NCBI GenBank assembly: GCA_010015675.1
Contig: ML976993.1
Span: 497,913 to 553,242 of the forward strand
Direction: 5' to 3'
DNA: 55,330 nt
Origin: Byssothecium circinans
Taxonomy: Eukaryota > Ascomycota > Dothideomycetes > Pleosporales > Massarinaceae
A program made the position numbers and the translations under genes. The notes under the pieces were generated by a model. The model ran no database searches. It saw only the letters and a list, made by a program, of their open reading frames with translations, and was not told the origin of the DNA. This document shows, piece by piece, positions 53,335 through 55,330 of this stretch (positions within the stretch are counted from its first letter, which is position 1; each line of letters opens with the position of its first letter).

Positions 53335-54090
53335 TGTGTTGAGGCGTATCGCGGATTGTTTGTGGACGGAGGTCAATTCGTGTTCTGGAGAGGTTCGAGA
53401 GTGAGCGCAAGGCGGAGCACGGAGTAAGAGGTCAGGTAGACCACTCCGTGATGTACAGTAAGCCGACTTTTGCAGTCAATGCGAGCGGTTGGAGGGATTG
53501 CTATGGTGGGGTAATTTGTGTTTGGGCAGCGCACGAATCGACTTGAGGGAAGACGGAGGCACGAGGAGGCTAGGTCGCTAGCCGCAGCTTCGGGGTAATT
53601 GTCGAATCGTGCCCGGCGTGGATGGGTGATTGAGTGACATTGTTGTTCAGTTCCGTTCTTGGAGTCGGTGATGAGCTGGCAAATGTTTGTGACAGGTGCC
53701 GGGGTCATCCTTGCAGAACACTGCCCCGCAATCACGTGAGAAAATGTTCATGTATGTCATTTTCATAGGATGTGGGTTGATCCTGAGGATCTCTCGCGGA
53801 AAGGGAAATAAGCCATTAAAACTCACAGCACCGCCAAAGCTCAGCAATTAAGGAGAGTATAATGGACTGAAGCCAGATGTCACCTTTGAAAGCGGTTTGC
53901 GGGGTGTGATTGTTGGCTTATTCCTTAAGATTTCGCTACGGTGAGGGGGGATTTTGAGAACGGCCATGATGTTGGTGTATTGTTCTGCATGCTAGTCTAT
54001 CCATTGGTGGTGTCTGTGTCTAGTGTCTAAATCTTATCATTCGAATCAAAATCTTGCCCGCTTTCAAATGCTCATGGAATAATGCCGTGC
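53335..54090. other. Intergenic, 5' of the NECAP gene
   Basis: Promoter of the NECAP gene and 3' flank of the phosphatase gene. No gene or repeat recognised. Confidence 0.5.
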
Positions 54091-54957
54091 TTAGGTCGGT
54101 TTCACACCCGCGGCACCGGCCTTGTACGCTTCCCAACCCTCCTTAGCAGCATCCTGTACCGTGCTCTTGCCTGCCACAATCTCTTTGCACTTGGCCAGGA
54201 TCGTAGACCAATCCTCAAACACGGTAAACGGAATGTCCTCCCTCGCGCAGTACGAGATCAAGTCGTGTCCCTTCTTCGCGAACAGCAGATCAGTCTCCCG
54301 AGCAGCAGAAAGATCTGAGACACCGTCGCCGGCATAGAACATGGTCGGACGCACATCTTCGGGCAGCGATGAGTACTCCCTCAAATTCACCGACTTGTCG
54401 TGCCCAAAGCCACTCTCGGGGTGCCTGAACAGTATCTCCCAACCTCCTTCCTCATCAATGCTCTTCCCAGGCCTCGCTCCTACATAGTTCCCTAGCACCT
54501 GCATCTTGTCTGCATCTGGACCAACCAACTTCGTCAGCAATGCCTTGATGATAGGCTCCATTCCCGAACTAAGCACCACGATGGGCACATTCTCCTTCAG
54601 ACTCCACTCAAAAAACTCTTTGAAGTATGGGTCCAGTTTGATATTGGCAACAAGGTACTCGATGCACTCGTTGTATGGCCGCGTGACGGAGTCCATCATA
54701 TCGCGAAACGAGTCTCGGAACGAGATGCGGTCGTTGAGGCATTCGAGGTTCATGTGGCGGCGGCGCTCTTGTCCGTACCCAATAGTGTCGGTGAGGAAGT
54801 CGTTGGAGTCTTGCATTGTGATTGTACCGTCAAAATCTGTGAAGAAGATGAACTGGAGATTGTTAGACTGGCGTTCCGAGGCTCGGAATGCATTAGTGGG
54901 GGTTACTTTGGGGTTTGTTCTCATGGCGGGCAGGGCCGTGGCATTCTGGAGTCCCAT
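54091..54957 (-). CDS. PYP1: HAD-superfamily phosphatase, Pyp1-like
   Basis: Two exons with a probable 54-nt, stop-free, in-frame intron at 54853-54906 (GTAACC donor, TCTAAC branch, CTCCAG). Splicing gives 270 residues and joins RTNPK directly to FIFFTDFDGTIT; retention gives 288. HAD motifs: I, FTDFDGTIT (nucleophile and acid Asp); II, VVLSSGMEP; III, Lys in GHDKS; IV, FYAGDGVSDLSAA. Close in sequence to yeast YNL010W (Pyp1), a polyol phosphatase acting on sorbitol and ribitol phosphates, and to PSPase/MtnX-type enzymes. Substrate inferred from that resemblance only. Confidence 0.85.
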   Translation of the reverse strand: MGLQNATALPAMRTNPKVTPTNAFRASERQSNNLQFIFFTDFDGTITMQDSNDFLTDTIGYGQERRRHMNLECLNDRISFRDSFRDMMDSVTRPYNECIEYLVANIKLDPYFKEFFEWSLKENVPIVVLSSGMEPIIKALLTKLVGPDADKMQVLGNYVGARPGKSIDEEGGWEILFRHPESGFGHDKSVNLREYSSLPEDVRPTMFYAGDGVSDLSAARETDLLFAKKGHDLISYCAREDIPFTVFEDWSTILAKCKEIVAGKSTVQDAAKEGWEAYKAGAAGVKPT

Positions 54958-55216
54958 CGTGCCGGTATTGAGTTAGTAGCAAATGTTCTGGTGAGGGCTT
55001 GAGGTGCAGCTGAGTCGTCAATGTGATGTGAAGTCCAGAAGTCGCGACATCTATGGAGATAAAAGTTATAAGTGAACCCAATCAGGGATCCTCCTTGCGG
55101 GCCCCAGCTGACTAAGCTAGCCGACACTGATGCGAGCCACCCACTGTTCCGAGCCATCCGCCCAGAACTCAGGCTCTCATCAAAACACGTATTTTCTCTC
55201 CACCCACTCGATTAAA

Positions 55217-55330
55217 ATGGACAACCGTGAAGCAACTATTCAAGCAGCTATTAGTGATCTTGATGCTGGTGTTTTTACCAGTCAACGAGCTGCTGCAAAG
55301 GCGTACGGTATCCCTCGAGCCACGCTCTCT
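55217..55330 (+). mobile_element. Start of a pogo/Fot-type (Tc1-mariner superfamily) transposase, cut by window end
   Basis: MDNREATIQAAISDL followed by AGVFTSQRAAAKAYGIPR is the N-terminal psq-type helix-turn-helix of fungal pogo/Fot transposases. The frame is open to the window edge, 38 codons in. The DDE catalytic domain would lie beyond it, so completeness cannot be judged. The left terminal repeat may lie among the CGAGCCA-rich sequence around 55115-55170. Confidence 0.75.

Overview
The window is nuclear DNA of a filamentous ascomycete (Pezizomycotina; a Dothideomycetes-like fungus is my best guess, by inference only). The evidence is compact genes with many short introns (mostly 45-80 nt, GT...AG, often with a CTAAC-like branch point), a complete XlnR/Xyr1 regulator, fungal-type gephyrin and NECAP genes, fungal cysteine-rich membrane proteins and a Fot/pogo-type transposase start. 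Exon models were built by hand from splice sites and reading-frame continuity. For every multi-exon gene modelled as complete, the summed exon length is a multiple of three.

Left part, 0-18 kb, is a dense housekeeping block: URB1/NPA1 (60S biogenesis), a gephyrin-type molybdenum cofactor enzyme, V-ATPase c'' divergent from TFIIA gamma (TOA2), a TMEM42-like membrane protein, two unknown proteins, and pantothenate synthetase divergent from the DEAD-box helicase DBP7. The URB1-gephyrin intergenic region holds a candidate structured RNA with features of an RNA polymerase III gene.

Middle, 18-35.6 kb, is gene-poor. It opens with a broken fungal STAND-type N-terminal domain gene. About 9.5 kb without a convincing gene follows, then the xylanolytic activator gene xlnR, whose zinc cluster is split by a 16-nt microexon, and then a long 5' region.

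Right part, 35.6-55.3 kb, is metabolic and surface-related: aldehyde dehydrogenase, an acidic low-complexity protein, a zinc alcohol dehydrogenase, a secreted GH29 alpha-L-fucosidase, two same-strand cysteine-rich single-pass membrane proteins (one carrying a frameshift), a hexokinase-family protein divergent from a GILT-like thiol reductase, a NECAP endocytic adaptor and a HAD polyol phosphatase. The window ends inside the N-terminus of a pogo/Fot-like transposase.

Functional links: URB1 and DBP7 act in the same early pre-60S step. XlnR, the fucosidase, the hexokinase and the ADH/ALDH genes all concern plant carbohydrate use and sugar metabolism, but nothing here proves a co-regulated cluster. 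I see no CRISPR array, rRNA or convincing canonical tRNA gene.
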